DNA from: CAZMRW01 sp964568805
Lineage (GTDB): Bacteria > Pseudomonadota > Gammaproteobacteria > Methylococcales > Methylomonadaceae
Assembly (NCBI GenBank): GCA_964568805.1
Contig: CAZMRW010000050.1
Location: 1 to 31,713, forward strand
DNA: 31,713 nucleotides
Reading direction: 5' to 3'
Below the pieces are notes generated by a model, which saw nothing but the letters and a program-made list of their open reading frames with translations, was not told where the DNA came from and ran no database searches. The position numbers were made by a program, and so were the translations under genes. How positions within the stretch are numbered: the stretch's first letter is position 1; each line of letters begins with the position of its first letter. This document shows, piece after piece, positions 1 through 8,051 of the stretch.

Positions 1-99
1 TTGACCTCTATAGCTCTAATTCCGCTCGCTTTATTTAGTTTTGCAAGTTCCTCTTCATATAAGAAGTTAAACAAATTGGTCTCTGATCCGGGGAGTCTT

Positions 100-834
100 A
101 TGATGAATTTTCCTGTAAAAAGCTGTCTTTTGGTTTTGATGCTCATTGTCAGCGCAAACGGTTTTGCGGATGCCTACGACGCTATCACCATCAATGTTGA
201 TGGCGAAGAAGTGTCTTATTCCGACGAGAACGGCGTATCGAATAATGACGCCGTGTCGTTAGAGGATGACGGCTCCATTTCGATATCGTATGCAGACTCC
301 GATACAGAGTCTAGGGATGACTCCGTTCCAACCTGGGGCGGGGGCTCTAACCACAAAGGCAAGAAGAAATACGATACTCTGGTTGCCGAGGCCGCCGACA
401 AGCATCGGGTCGATCCCAAATTAGTGCACGCCGTTATTCAAGCCGAATCCGCCTATAATGCAAAAGCCGTTTCGCCGGCCGGCGCGGTGGGTTTGATGCA
501 GTTGATGCCCGGTACGGCCAGGCAGTACGGCGTTACCGACCGGAGCGATCCCTTACAAAACATCGAGGGCGGCACCCGGTACCTGAAACATTTATTGGAC
601 ATGTTCGACTCTGATTTGAATCTTACTCTTGCCGCATACAATGCCGGAGAAAATGCCGTCATCAGACACAATAATCACATTCCCCCCTATGCCGAGACAC
701 GTCATTATGTCAAAGAGGTTTTATCTCTGCGGAAGGGCAAGAAACGCGGCAGCCGCGATGCCAATGATGATATCGGCAGTTCCGATCCATTCAAAAGTTG
801 GGGCTACAACGGTTTCATATCGGACAACAACTAG
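100..834 (+). CDS. Exported lytic transglycosylase, SLT domain
   Basis: Probable periplasmic lytic transglycosylase that cleaves the MurNAc-GlcNAc bond of peptidoglycan. The reading frame is open from base 1, but the ATG at 100 follows GGGAG at good spacing and begins a classical signal peptide (MNFPVK, hydrophobic stretch, cut near residue 25), so I start there (244 aa). An acidic, low-complexity stretch (about residues 27-80) leads into an SLT domain from about residue 90. Visible motifs are the catalytic Glu in QAESAY (about residue 116), GLMQLMP, and AAYNAGENAV near the C-terminus, in the right order and spacing for the Slt/MltC-type fold. A basic tail follows. It stands alone: upstream DNA is outside the window and the next gene on this strand is more than 1 kb away. 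The family is secure; the exact subfamily is not. Confidence 0.88.
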   Translation: MMNFPVKSCLLVLMLIVSANGFADAYDAITINVDGEEVSYSDENGVSNNDAVSLEDDGSISISYADSDTESRDDSVPTWGGGSNHKGKKKYDTLVAEAADKHRVDPKLVHAVIQAESAYNAKAVSPAGAVGLMQLMPGTARQYGVTDRSDPLQNIEGGTRYLKHLLDMFDSDLNLTLAAYNAGENAVIRHNNHIPPYAETRHYVKEVLSLRKGKKRGSRDANDDIGSSDPFKSWGYNGFISDNN

Positions 835-882
835 CCACCCTGGGTCACAAAAGCGGGTTTCATTTTTTTTCTATACATTGTT

Positions 883-1020
883 TTACAGGTTGACGGGTTC
901 TTTCGATGGGGCTTCCCGGTCGATAAAAAGATAGCGTTGCTCCGCCCATTCGATGAGTTCCCAGACGCCCTGATTTTCCTTGGGCACATCCGAAAGCCGC
1001 TGGCGAATCGCTGCCAACAT
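883..1020 (-). CDS. Short open tail, possible gene remnant behind the TIR pseudogene
   Basis: An uninterrupted 45-codon frame beginning MLAAIRQRLSDVPK and ending EAPSKEPVNL. The same frame stays open upstream to about 1080 (RLFDWFDLLKNPLTPRN), overlapping the last codons of the TIR fragment in another frame. It contains a helical, Trp-containing stretch (VWELIEWAEQRYLF). No ribosome binding site precedes the ATG. The likeliest reading is the C-terminal end of the protein whose TIR domain lies at 1198-1596, now separated by frameshifts. I do not recognise a domain and it may not be translated. Confidence 0.3.
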   Translation of the reverse strand: MLAAIRQRLSDVPKENQGVWELIEWAEQRYLFIDREAPSKEPVNL

Positions 1021-1034
1021 TATATTTCGCGGTG

Positions 1035-1596
1035 TTAATGGATTCTTAAGGAGGTCGAACCAATCAAATAATCGGCTAAGAAGTGACCGAGTTTATTCAG
1101 GTTCAGCCAGAAAGGATCGTCCGGGTCAAGGTTAGAAACCGGCCATCCCAGGAGATGGGTCACATTATTCCAGTCTTGTCGCCAAAACGGATCGGGGTCA
1201 GTTCCTGAAGGCGGGGATGCCAGCTTTTTCTTTCCGTCGAATCGCGAGATCAACAATAAAGACATTTTCCTTGTTTTTGGTGGCTCGGTTGGTTTCCAGA
1301 AAACAACCTATCTCTTTTTGGCACCAGTCCGACATTGAATAACCCGGCGACATGAAGAGGACTATCGTGCGGCTACGAGCTACCGATCCCATCAATGTGA
1401 CGGTGACCTGTTCATTGGCGGCTAACTGATGATCCATCCAGACAGACGCTCCGTTACCGCCCAACTTGCGGCGCAGCAGTTTTTTCAGTTCATCGACAAA
1501 AGTGGTTACCCAGCCGGCTTCAGCCCCTAACTGAATTTCGTCATCCGCATGGGCGTAGCTGATAAAAATATCCTGAACGAGCTCATTATTCAACAT
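1035..1596 (-). pseudogene. TIR-domain protein, frameshifted
   Basis: The first frame (1596 to 1198) starts at an ATG with GGGAG eight bases upstream and encodes a TIR domain: DIFISYAHADD at residues 9-19, VWMD at about 52-55, a hydrophobic strand with SPGYS, and the conserved Trp/Glu pair in SDWCQKEI (Glu95, the catalytic position in NAD-cleaving TIR domains). It ends abruptly after GIPAFRN. Homology resumes in another frame at about 1200-1050 (DPFWRQDWNN, LGWPVSNLDPDDPFWLNLNKL, LADYL), which is the usual end of bacterial stand-alone TIR domains. The family normally reads through this junction, so at least one and perhaps two small indels have broken the gene. TIR proteins act in NAD-depleting defence or signalling. 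Alternatives are a sequencing error in a C/T-rich stretch or a truncated but expressed TIR peptide. Confidence 0.65.
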
Positions 1597-2021
1597 TGGG
1601 CATTCTCCCTGTATTCAACAAAGCACTTGAATCGGATTTGTGTGGGTGAAATCGAATCAGATGATCTGAAGGCCAGGATAGGTTTCTGATAGTCAGCCAC
1701 AAGAACATTACACCTTAGCAATTACAGTTAGCAAGACATTTTAATCATTAGCCAATTAACTAGAATCCTTGATTATTAAGACCATGAAAAATGATGAAAT
1801 AAATCGGGATAGGTTCTCTGTTGATTAGAATAGAGGTTATTTCTGTCGAAAATAGTGAATACTTAATAGGCGACAAGATTTTTTTATGTTACAAATAAAA
1901 AACCCAGTTTAAAACGGTGGAACAAATCCAGGCCGGCATTAAATAGTGCCAGGGAATTATCGGCTGATCCCTGATCAGTGGCACTGGTTTCCATAGGAAA
2001 ATTGTCTAAAGAGTTTGCGAT
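1597..2021. other. Intergenic region without a recognised gene
   Basis: AT-rich spacer of about 425 bases between the divergent TIR fragment and the exported protein at 2022. It must hold the promoters of both, but I cannot pick a convincing -35/-10 pair. I see no repeat, RNA gene or open frame of note. Confidence 0.5.
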
Positions 2022-2498
2022 ATGCATTTACTAAAGACGAAGAGGACTTGTTATAAGTTGATGTTTCAAGCGGCAGTAGTGTTGTCAAGTTTACTTCTCG
2101 TCAATCCGGTCGCTGTTGCTCTATGTGGTGTATTGCAGTTGCAAAAAGCTGCTAAACCCGGCGTTGCGGTGTCAAACAACCGTTGTACAGGTTCGGATAT
2201 TGCTTTAAATGCGATTGTATCTCTTCAGGAGGACACCAGTATCAGGTTTGTCTCGTCTTCGGGTAAACCTGGCGCTTCCCGGCATCAACTCATTTGTCAA
2301 AATCAGTCGTCATTACCGTTGACAATTAGAGCGACCAGTGCAGTCTCGCCTTGGGTCCAACCGGAACGGGGCCTTATTTGCAATGATTGGCTACGGGACG
2401 GCCGTTTGGAGTGTAATGAAGCAAAGAGCGGCAAAAAGGCATTGATCTGCGCCATTTCCGGGCAGGATAATGCCTCTATTCATAGATTGCAATTTTAA
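2022..2498 (+). CDS. Exported six-cysteine protein of unknown function
   Basis: A 158-residue protein with a basic N-terminus and a hydrophobic core (about residues 14-33) ending PVAVA, typical of a Sec signal peptide. The mature part carries six cysteines: LCG, NRC, HQLIC, GLIC, LEC and ALIC. That number suits three disulfides in the periplasm or outside the cell; the pairing is my inference. No catalytic motif or known family is recognised. An AAAGAG stretch sits about nine bases before the ATG. The stop is 12 bases before the start of the OmpA-domain lipoprotein, so the two are probably co-transcribed. A role at the envelope is likely from export and context only. Confidence 0.65.
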   Translation: MHLLKTKRTCYKLMFQAAVVLSSLLLVNPVAVALCGVLQLQKAAKPGVAVSNNRCTGSDIALNAIVSLQEDTSIRFVSSSGKPGASRHQLICQNQSSLPLTIRATSAVSPWVQPERGLICNDWLRDGRLECNEAKSGKKALICAISGQDNASIHRLQF

Positions 2499-2510
2499 CT
2501 GGAGATGAGC

Positions 2511-3194
2511 ATGAATCATCGCAGCAAATCTTTATTCATTAGACGCGTCGGTTCCGTGTTTTTCATGGCAACGATCATTTCCGCCTGTTCTCAACCTGAG
2601 CGGGTTGAATCGGCTGTGGCAACTGATAATATGCAGTCCAGTCCTTCCGATAGCGCCAAACAAGACAGCTCCTTACGGCTTGCCCAGAAACAGCCCGATG
2701 CTTGCCGGAGAAACAGGAATGAAGACTCGACAACTCTCGATCTCGGCGACAAAACTCCCGATTCATCGGACATCGTCGGTTTTTTCAAAGGCCAGGATTG
2801 CCCGAAAATGTTAACCAGACAAATCAAGAAAAAAACCGATCTGACGTCCTCTCCGAAGAAATTGTCCATGCAGATCAATTTTGAGTTTAATTCATCCCGT
2901 CTAACCCCGTCCGGCAAACAGGCGCTTCAGCCTGTCGCTCTAGCGTTAGCTTCCGAAGAATTGCGCAACAGACGATTTGTGATAGAGGGGCATACCGATG
3001 CAAAGGGAAAATCAGCCTATAATCTGGCGTTGTCAAAACGAAGAGCCCTGACGGTGAAACGGTATCTGGTCAATCAATTTGCTCTGGATCCCGCGCGCTT
3101 TCAGACAGTCGGCAAGGGCTCGACGGAACTGTTTAATTCCGCCGAACCGAATGCCTCTGAAAATCGGAGAGTGGTCATAGCATTGCCTCAGTAA
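2511..3194 (+). CDS. OmpA-domain outer-membrane lipoprotein
   Basis: Lipoprotein with a C-terminal peptidoglycan-binding OmpA domain, a second protein of this type beside Pal (9607-10182). An ATG at 2505 directly abuts GGAG, which is too close; the ATG at 2511 has GGAG at six bases and is preferred (227 aa). The signal peptide ends in the lipobox ISAC (Cys26). Residues 27-120 are a polar, variable linker. The OmpA domain runs from about 122 to the end: INFEFNSSRL, FVIEGHTDAKG (the Asp that binds diaminopimelate), NLALSKRRA, FQTVGKGST and ENRRVVI. It probably anchors the outer membrane to peptidoglycan, perhaps together with the exported protein just upstream. The domain is certain; the physiological partner is unknown. 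Confidence 0.85.
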   Translation: MNHRSKSLFIRRVGSVFFMATIISACSQPERVESAVATDNMQSSPSDSAKQDSSLRLAQKQPDACRRNRNEDSTTLDLGDKTPDSSDIVGFFKGQDCPKMLTRQIKKKTDLTSSPKKLSMQINFEFNSSRLTPSGKQALQPVALALASEELRNRRFVIEGHTDAKGKSAYNLALSKRRALTVKRYLVNQFALDPARFQTVGKGSTELFNSAEPNASENRRVVIALPQ

Positions 3195-3216
3195 ACTGTG
3201 TCGCCTGTCGACATCT

Positions 3217-3699
3217 GTGCATGTCGTGATGGGTCTTTTCCACCGAAACCGATTTTACCGTCTATGGATGTCAAGTTTGGGAGCAGTGGTCATGGTTTAT
3301 TGCCTGAACGCCAATGCCGACAGGTGGCAAGAGCCTGCTGAAATTATCGTTGAAATAGGCAAGGGCGCGATAAAGGCGGAAGTTGTCAGCTCGCCTGAAT
3401 CACGCGAATACGGAATGATGAAGCGAAGGCATCTGGGTACCGATAGCGGCATGTTATTCGTACTCGACGCCCCTGAAACGGTTTGTATATGGATGAAAGA
3501 TACCCTCATTCCGTTGAGTGCTGCTTTTATAGATAATGCCGGACAAGTCGTGCAGATTATCGATCTCAAGCCGAATTCAGAAGAGCTGCAATGCGCCCCA
3601 GCGCCCATCCGATATATTCTGGAAGTCAATCGTCACTGGTTCGATCAAAACGATGTCAGACCCGGTAGCCGGATGGACTTGCACACGGCAAAGCCATGA
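3217..3699 (+). CDS. Exported DUF192 family protein
   Basis: A 160-residue protein with a GTG start at 3217; an in-frame ATG at 3229 is an alternative and neither has a clear ribosome binding site. A hydrophobic N-terminal segment (about residues 16-33) ending NANA suggests export. The rest is a DUF192 domain, recognised by EYGMMKRRHLG, SGMLFVLDAP, the hallmark CIWMKDTLIPLSAAFID, and ILEVNRHW near the C-terminus. The family is small, widespread and of unknown biochemical function. The gene starts 22 bases after the OmpA-domain gene on the same strand, so it is probably part of the same transcript. Confidence 0.8.
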   Translation: MHVVMGLFHRNRFYRLWMSSLGAVVMVYCLNANADRWQEPAEIIVEIGKGAIKAEVVSSPESREYGMMKRRHLGTDSGMLFVLDAPETVCIWMKDTLIPLSAAFIDNAGQVVQIIDLKPNSEELQCAPAPIRYILEVNRHWFDQNDVRPGSRMDLHTAKP

Positions 3700-3793
3700 G
3701 GCTCTTTCATAAATAATGCATGAAATGACCTTTAATTGTGAACGATGTGAAATGACATGATCTAATCAGTGATCTTTTTTCGGATAAATCGAA

Positions 3794-5434
3794 ATGGCCG
3801 GCGAAATAATCAGACAATACAGAGTCATTAAGGAACTCAGTCCGGGCGCTGGCGCGATGGGCGATGTTTTTTTGGCCGAACATGTCTTTCTTCCCAGACG
3901 CTATGCGATTAAACGGCTGAAGCCCCAGTTAACCGGAAACGCTAAATTTCATGAACGTTTTTTTCGCGAAGCTTACGAGCAATCGTTACTCAATCATCCG
4001 AATATCGTTCAATCACTGGACTTTTTCGAAGAAGGAGGAAGCGTTTATTTTGTGATGGAATTCGTCCCGGGCCTTGATCTGGGAGGGGTGATACAACAAA
4101 AAGGCAAGTTCGCCGAAAGCGAAGCATTGGTTATCATGGAAGGTGTTCTGGAAGGTTTGAAACATGCCCACGGCAAACGAATTATTCACCGGGACATCAA
4201 ACCTTCCAATATTCTGATTGACGAAGACGGCGTGCCCCGCATCGCTGATTTCGGTATTGCGCTATTGCAGGGCGGCGAACGTCTCACCGAAACCGGGATG
4301 GACATTGGAACGGCCTGTTATATGAGTCCGGAACAGATCCAGCATCCTAAAGAAGTCGATAACCGCAGCGACATTTATTCCGCAGGCATTTTGTTGTACG
4401 AAATGTTGACAGGCGATGTGCCCTACGATGGAGAAACCGACTTCACTATTAAACAACAACACGTTTTATCGGACGTCCCCGACCCCCGACTAAAAAATTC
4501 CAGTATTCCGGAAGAACTGTCCCAAATGATTCGTAAAGCGATGGCGAAAAATCCGGAAGACCGATTTCAGAGTTGCGATGAATTTTTAACCTGCATCAGG
4601 GCATATCAGGACTTGCAGAGGCGGCATGAGAATAAACTTCCTCCCTATTTTTCATGGTTTACTGGTCACAAGTCTCGCTGGATTTGGCCGGGCACGTTGC
4701 TCGTTTTAGTCCTGTTTGTTTTCACATACTTCAAGTTGCCTGGGGTAAAAGTCGACAATTTATTGGGCCGATTTTCGAGTGAAAAAACCGAAAAATCAAA
4801 AAAACAGGGCGTGGAGACAGACTATACAGTCGTTAAAGCCGAAACCGGCGATATAAGGGCTCAACGTGAGTTAGGTTTGCGCTACTTAAAAGGTCAGGGT
4901 GTGCCGCAAAATAGTACCCTGGCTATCTCCTGGCTGACCAAGGCGGCTGATGCCGGCGATCCAGTCGCCCAGTATGAAATCGGCGCGATGTACGATTATG
5001 GTAACGGGGTCGCGAGAGATTCGTCGATTGCTCTCCGTTGGTACCGGAAATCTGCGGAGCAGGGATACCCGAAGGCTCAGAACAGTCTAGGCGATCTCTA
5101 CTATAACGGTGAAGGCGCCCCGGTTGACCATCAACAAGCCTATGACTGGTATCGAAAAGCAGCCGATCAGGGAAATAGGGATGCGCAAAATAATCTCGGT
5201 GAGATGTTGCTGCAAGGCGAAGGCGCTCCGCTGAATGTGGCGGACGGTATACACTGGATTCGAAAATCGGCGGACCAGGGCTATGCCCGAGCTCAAAAAA
5301 ATCTTGGTGACCTGTTTCTGGAAGGCAAGGGCGTGGAAAAGAGTTTTTCACAAGCCATTATTTGGTATCAGCGCGCGGCCGCCCAGGGTAACGAAGATGC
5401 AAAAGCGATCCTGGAAAAAGCCGGCAGGCAATAA
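3794..5434 (+). CDS. Membrane Ser/Thr protein kinase with C-terminal Sel1 repeats
   Basis: Eukaryotic-type (Hanks) Ser/Thr kinase of 546 aa. The kinase domain covers about residues 8-275: glycine loop GAGAMG (18-23), ATP lysine in YAIK (Lys40), Glu59 of helix C, catalytic loop HRDIKPSN (132-139, Asp134), DFG (152-154) and MSPEQ (177-181). All catalytic residues are present, so it should be active. A single membrane segment (about 297-314) follows. The C-terminal part is five near-perfect 36-residue Sel1 (TPR-like) repeats, about residues 352-531, predicted to lie in the periplasm. This layout suggests a receptor kinase whose Sel1 array binds a protein or cell-wall ligand. It follows the OmpA-lipoprotein and DUF192 genes on the same strand after a 94-base gap. 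Substrates are unknown. Confidence 0.92.
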   Translation: MAGEIIRQYRVIKELSPGAGAMGDVFLAEHVFLPRRYAIKRLKPQLTGNAKFHERFFREAYEQSLLNHPNIVQSLDFFEEGGSVYFVMEFVPGLDLGGVIQQKGKFAESEALVIMEGVLEGLKHAHGKRIIHRDIKPSNILIDEDGVPRIADFGIALLQGGERLTETGMDIGTACYMSPEQIQHPKEVDNRSDIYSAGILLYEMLTGDVPYDGETDFTIKQQHVLSDVPDPRLKNSSIPEELSQMIRKAMAKNPEDRFQSCDEFLTCIRAYQDLQRRHENKLPPYFSWFTGHKSRWIWPGTLLVLVLFVFTYFKLPGVKVDNLLGRFSSEKTEKSKKQGVETDYTVVKAETGDIRAQRELGLRYLKGQGVPQNSTLAISWLTKAADAGDPVAQYEIGAMYDYGNGVARDSSIALRWYRKSAEQGYPKAQNSLGDLYYNGEGAPVDHQQAYDWYRKAADQGNRDAQNNLGEMLLQGEGAPLNVADGIHWIRKSADQGYARAQKNLGDLFLEGKGVEKSFSQAIIWYQRAAAQGNEDAKAILEKAGRQ

Positions 5435-5493
5435 TTGATACTCGGTATGGCTAATTAGATATGGCCATCGTTTAAATTTTGGATTATCAGATC

Positions 5494-6825
5494 ATGATGT
5501 CGAAGGTAAAAAATTCCAAATCTTGTCCGGCCAAAGAGAATCGCGAACCGGAATCAGGAACTAATTCGGCCGGAGATTCATATCTACCGTATTTGATGTC
5601 CTGGAGCCGTACGCTGCAAGGTGAATTCACTCAAAGAGGGTTGATTTACCGCGCTAAAGCGTTGGTCTATACCACGCTTCTATCACTGGCGCCGCTGCTT
5701 GCGGTCAGTTTTTCCGTACTCAAGGCCTTTGGAGCCCACAACCAACTGAAACCATTTCTGCTCGAAATACTGAATCCGCTTGGCGAGCAAGGGGTCGAAT
5801 TAGGGGGCCATATTATTGGTTTTGTTGAAAATATAAATGTAGGAGTGCTAGGCTCAGTCGGTATCGTGTTTTTGATCTATTCGGTGGTATCTTCGTTGGA
5901 GATTATCAAAGATAGTTTTAACAATATATGGAGGACGAGAGAGACCAGGGTTTTGGCACGCCGGGTCAGCGACTATCTGAGCATCTTGTTGATAGGGCCG
6001 GTACTGGTATTTTCAGCTTTAGGCGTCATGGCTTCAATGAAGAACAGTGACTGGGTGCAAAAAATAATCGCCATGGAGCCTTTAGGCACCATTTATTATC
6101 TGATTGGCATACTGATACCTTATGTATTGATTATCTGCGCTTTTACCTTTGTTTATATGTTCATGCCAAGTACCCGGGTCAAGTTTCGCTCCGCTTTGAT
6201 TGGGGGCATCGCGGGAGGCTTGACATGGAAGGCCGTTGGCTGGGTATTTGCGACTTTTGTCGTCAAATCGGCAAGTTATAACGCCATCTACTCCGGTTTC
6301 GCGATTATCATTCTTTTCATGTTCTGGATTTATGTCAGTTGGGTGGTGCTGTTGCTTGGCGGGGTTGTTTCGTTTTATCATCAGCATCCGGGTTATCTGC
6401 ACTATCAGGGCGCGTGTCCGGAATTAAGCCAAAGACAGCATGACTCTCTTGGATTTTTCCTGATGTATTTGATTGGCAAGTCTTATTATGAAGGAAAGGC
6501 GCCTTGGACGGTGATTACCCTGGCAGATGCCGTGTCATTGCCTTGGGAGACTGTGTTAGAGATTTTAAATGTTCTGGAAAAAAGCGGGTTACTGGTTTCA
6601 TTGCATTCCGAACCGGAATCTTTTCTGCCATCCAGAGCGCCTGAAACTTTGGATTTACTGGAAATTTATCGGGCTTTACAGCGCTACGGAGAACAGCAAA
6701 GTCTGCCGATGCAAAGTATTCATTATTCCGGGAGAGTCGGGGAATTGATAGCGCAGATTGAACAATCGGCTTGCACTGTTCTCGATGACTTGACGTTGCG
6801 CGACTTGGTGCTTGGCAAGCAATGA
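5494..6825 (+). CDS. YihY/BrkB family inner-membrane protein
   Basis: Polytopic membrane protein of the YihY/virulence factor BrkB family (443 aa). The frame extends to a TTG at 5479, but the ATG at 5494 (or 5497) is the more plausible start; no strong ribosome binding site is seen. Family signatures include FTQRGLIYRAKALVYTTLLS, the AFTFVYMFMPSTRVKF segment and GIAGGLTWKAVGW. I count about six hydrophobic segments between residues 45 and 290. The C-terminal 140 residues are soluble and resemble a winged-helix fold (ITLADAVSLPWETVLEILNVLEKSGLL), as in the longer members of the family. Function is not established for the family. It converges on the receiver-like gene at 6844; a 7-bp inverted repeat (6826-6832 with 6839-6845) lies across the junction. 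Confidence 0.85.
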   Translation: MMSKVKNSKSCPAKENREPESGTNSAGDSYLPYLMSWSRTLQGEFTQRGLIYRAKALVYTTLLSLAPLLAVSFSVLKAFGAHNQLKPFLLEILNPLGEQGVELGGHIIGFVENINVGVLGSVGIVFLIYSVVSSLEIIKDSFNNIWRTRETRVLARRVSDYLSILLIGPVLVFSALGVMASMKNSDWVQKIIAMEPLGTIYYLIGILIPYVLIICAFTFVYMFMPSTRVKFRSALIGGIAGGLTWKAVGWVFATFVVKSASYNAIYSGFAIIILFMFWIYVSWVVLLLGGVVSFYHQHPGYLHYQGACPELSQRQHDSLGFFLMYLIGKSYYEGKAPWTVITLADAVSLPWETVLEILNVLEKSGLLVSLHSEPESFLPSRAPETLDLLEIYRALQRYGEQQSLPMQSIHYSGRVGELIAQIEQSACTVLDDLTLRDLVLGKQ

Positions 6826-6843
6826 AATTCAGTCGTGGCTGAA

Positions 6844-7284
6844 TTATGCCGGCTTTTCAGCTATCCCGTTTCGACTGATTTTTTGATTTTGTAGTCTCGC
6901 CAGCAATTTAGAAACCAGGCGTCTTGAAATCCAGGCTTCACCGTTGGTTATGACGGTTATCAGCTTATTGATGAATTTTTCCACTTCATGCATTTGCAGA
7001 TAGCCTTTCGTGCCAGCCGCAAGGCAATCCAGGATTTCATCATCAGTAAGCCTTTGCGCGATCAGGACAATCCTGCTTTGTCTGCTGGCTTTAAATAATA
7101 AGGATATAAACCGGGTTGTATCGGTTTGCAGCACTGTGTAATTAACGATGATAACCGCCGGCTTAGTGTTTTCTATCTCATTTAAGGCGCGTATTTCATC
7201 ATCAAAAACGGCAATTTTTTTTCCGTCCCCATCAACGAAGCGGGCTATGGCATTTTCATTATCAATTATATAAACATCTATCAT
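6844..7284 (-). CDS. Receiver-like protein without phospho-acceptor Asp or DNA-binding domain
   Basis: A 146-residue protein with the layout of a NarL/FixJ-type receiver: the N-terminal strand VYIID, a strand PAVIIVNYTVL, a strand RIVLIAQ, LAAGTKGYLQ, and a closing helix with the linker GEAWISRRLVSKLLARL that precedes the HTH in full-length regulators. Where the phosphorylated Asp should be, the protein has Asn48, and the conserved Lys after GYL is replaced (GYLQMHE). The protein stops about 20 residues after the linker with no HTH. It is therefore either a phosphorylation-independent pseudo-receiver or a truncated regulator. It lies 87 bases downstream of queC on the same strand, with no obvious link to queuosine synthesis. 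Confidence 0.6.
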   Translation of the reverse strand: MIDVYIIDNENAIARFVDGDGKKIAVFDDEIRALNEIENTKPAVIIVNYTVLQTDTTRFISLLFKASRQSRIVLIAQRLTDDEILDCLAAGTKGYLQMHEVEKFINKLITVITNGEAWISRRLVSKLLARLQNQKISRNGIAEKPA

Positions 7285-7371
7285 AGGCGTTAATCAAGAA
7301 TGCTACCCAACTTCCGGTTAGAAACAGTTTACAGGTTTTTTTGAAAATGTGAATTGTACTAAGGTATTAGT

Positions 7372-8046
7372 TTAATTTTGATACCTCGTCGGATCTTCGA
7401 TTCCTGCTTCGATAAAGCCCTGTTTTCTCAGACGGCAGGCATCGCATACCCTGCACGCACGTCCCAGTTCATCGGCGGAATAACAGGATACAGTGACTTT
7501 ATAGTCGACACCCAAGGCAATTCCCGTTTTGATGATTTCCGCCTTGCTCAATGCAATCAACGGTGTATGGATCTGGAAATGCTCGCCTTCGACGCCTGCT
7601 TTGGTCGCAAGATTCGCCAATTGTTGAAAGGCGCTGATAAATTCGGGCCTGCAATCGGGGTAACCCGAATAATCAACCGCATTGACGCCGATGAAAATGT
7701 CGTGGAGATGCAAAACTTCCGCCCAGCCTAGGGCAAAAGACAGAAAAATGGTATTTCTTGCAGGAACATAGGTGGCGGGAATTCCTTGCTGCGGCGTCGT
7801 CGGCACTGCGATATGTGCATCGGTCAGTGCTGAGCCGCCAATGTCGCTCAGCCCAAGCCGGATGATTTTATGATCTTCAACCTGATAAGCCGCTGCGATT
7901 TTCGTTGCCGCTTGCAATTCCGCGTTATGCCGCTGACCATAATCAAAGCTCAGGGCATAACACCGGTATCCTTCATTTTTTGCCAGCGCCAGCGTGGTTA
8001 TTGAATCAAGTCCCCCTGACAAAAGGACGATGGCTTTTTTTTGCAT
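7372..8046 (-). CDS. queC: 7-cyano-7-deazaguanine synthase QueC
   Basis: Converts 7-carboxy-7-deazaguanine to preQ0 with ATP and ammonia, in the cytoplasmic pathway to queuosine. The 224-aa protein has the normal length. Visible features are the PP-loop SGGLDS (residues 10-15), SFDYGQRH, PARNTIFLSFAL, GVNAVDYSGYPDCR, and the zinc site formed by Cys188, Cys198, Cys201 and Cys204 (CRVCDACRLRKQGF). The gene begins five bases after the stop of queE, so the two consecutive pathway enzymes are translationally close and surely share a transcript. Confidence 0.96.
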   Translation of the reverse strand: MQKKAIVLLSGGLDSITTLALAKNEGYRCYALSFDYGQRHNAELQAATKIAAAYQVEDHKIIRLGLSDIGGSALTDAHIAVPTTPQQGIPATYVPARNTIFLSFALGWAEVLHLHDIFIGVNAVDYSGYPDCRPEFISAFQQLANLATKAGVEGEHFQIHTPLIALSKAEIIKTGIALGVDYKVTVSCYSADELGRACRVCDACRLRKQGFIEAGIEDPTRYQN

Positions 8047-8051
8047 GTCGT

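Noticed and set aside
6826..6845. Inverted repeat AATTCAG/CTGAATT between the convergent brkB-like and receiver-like genes as a terminator
   Set aside because: The stem is only 7 bp, has no T run on either side and overlaps the stop codon, so I mention it only within the gene entry.
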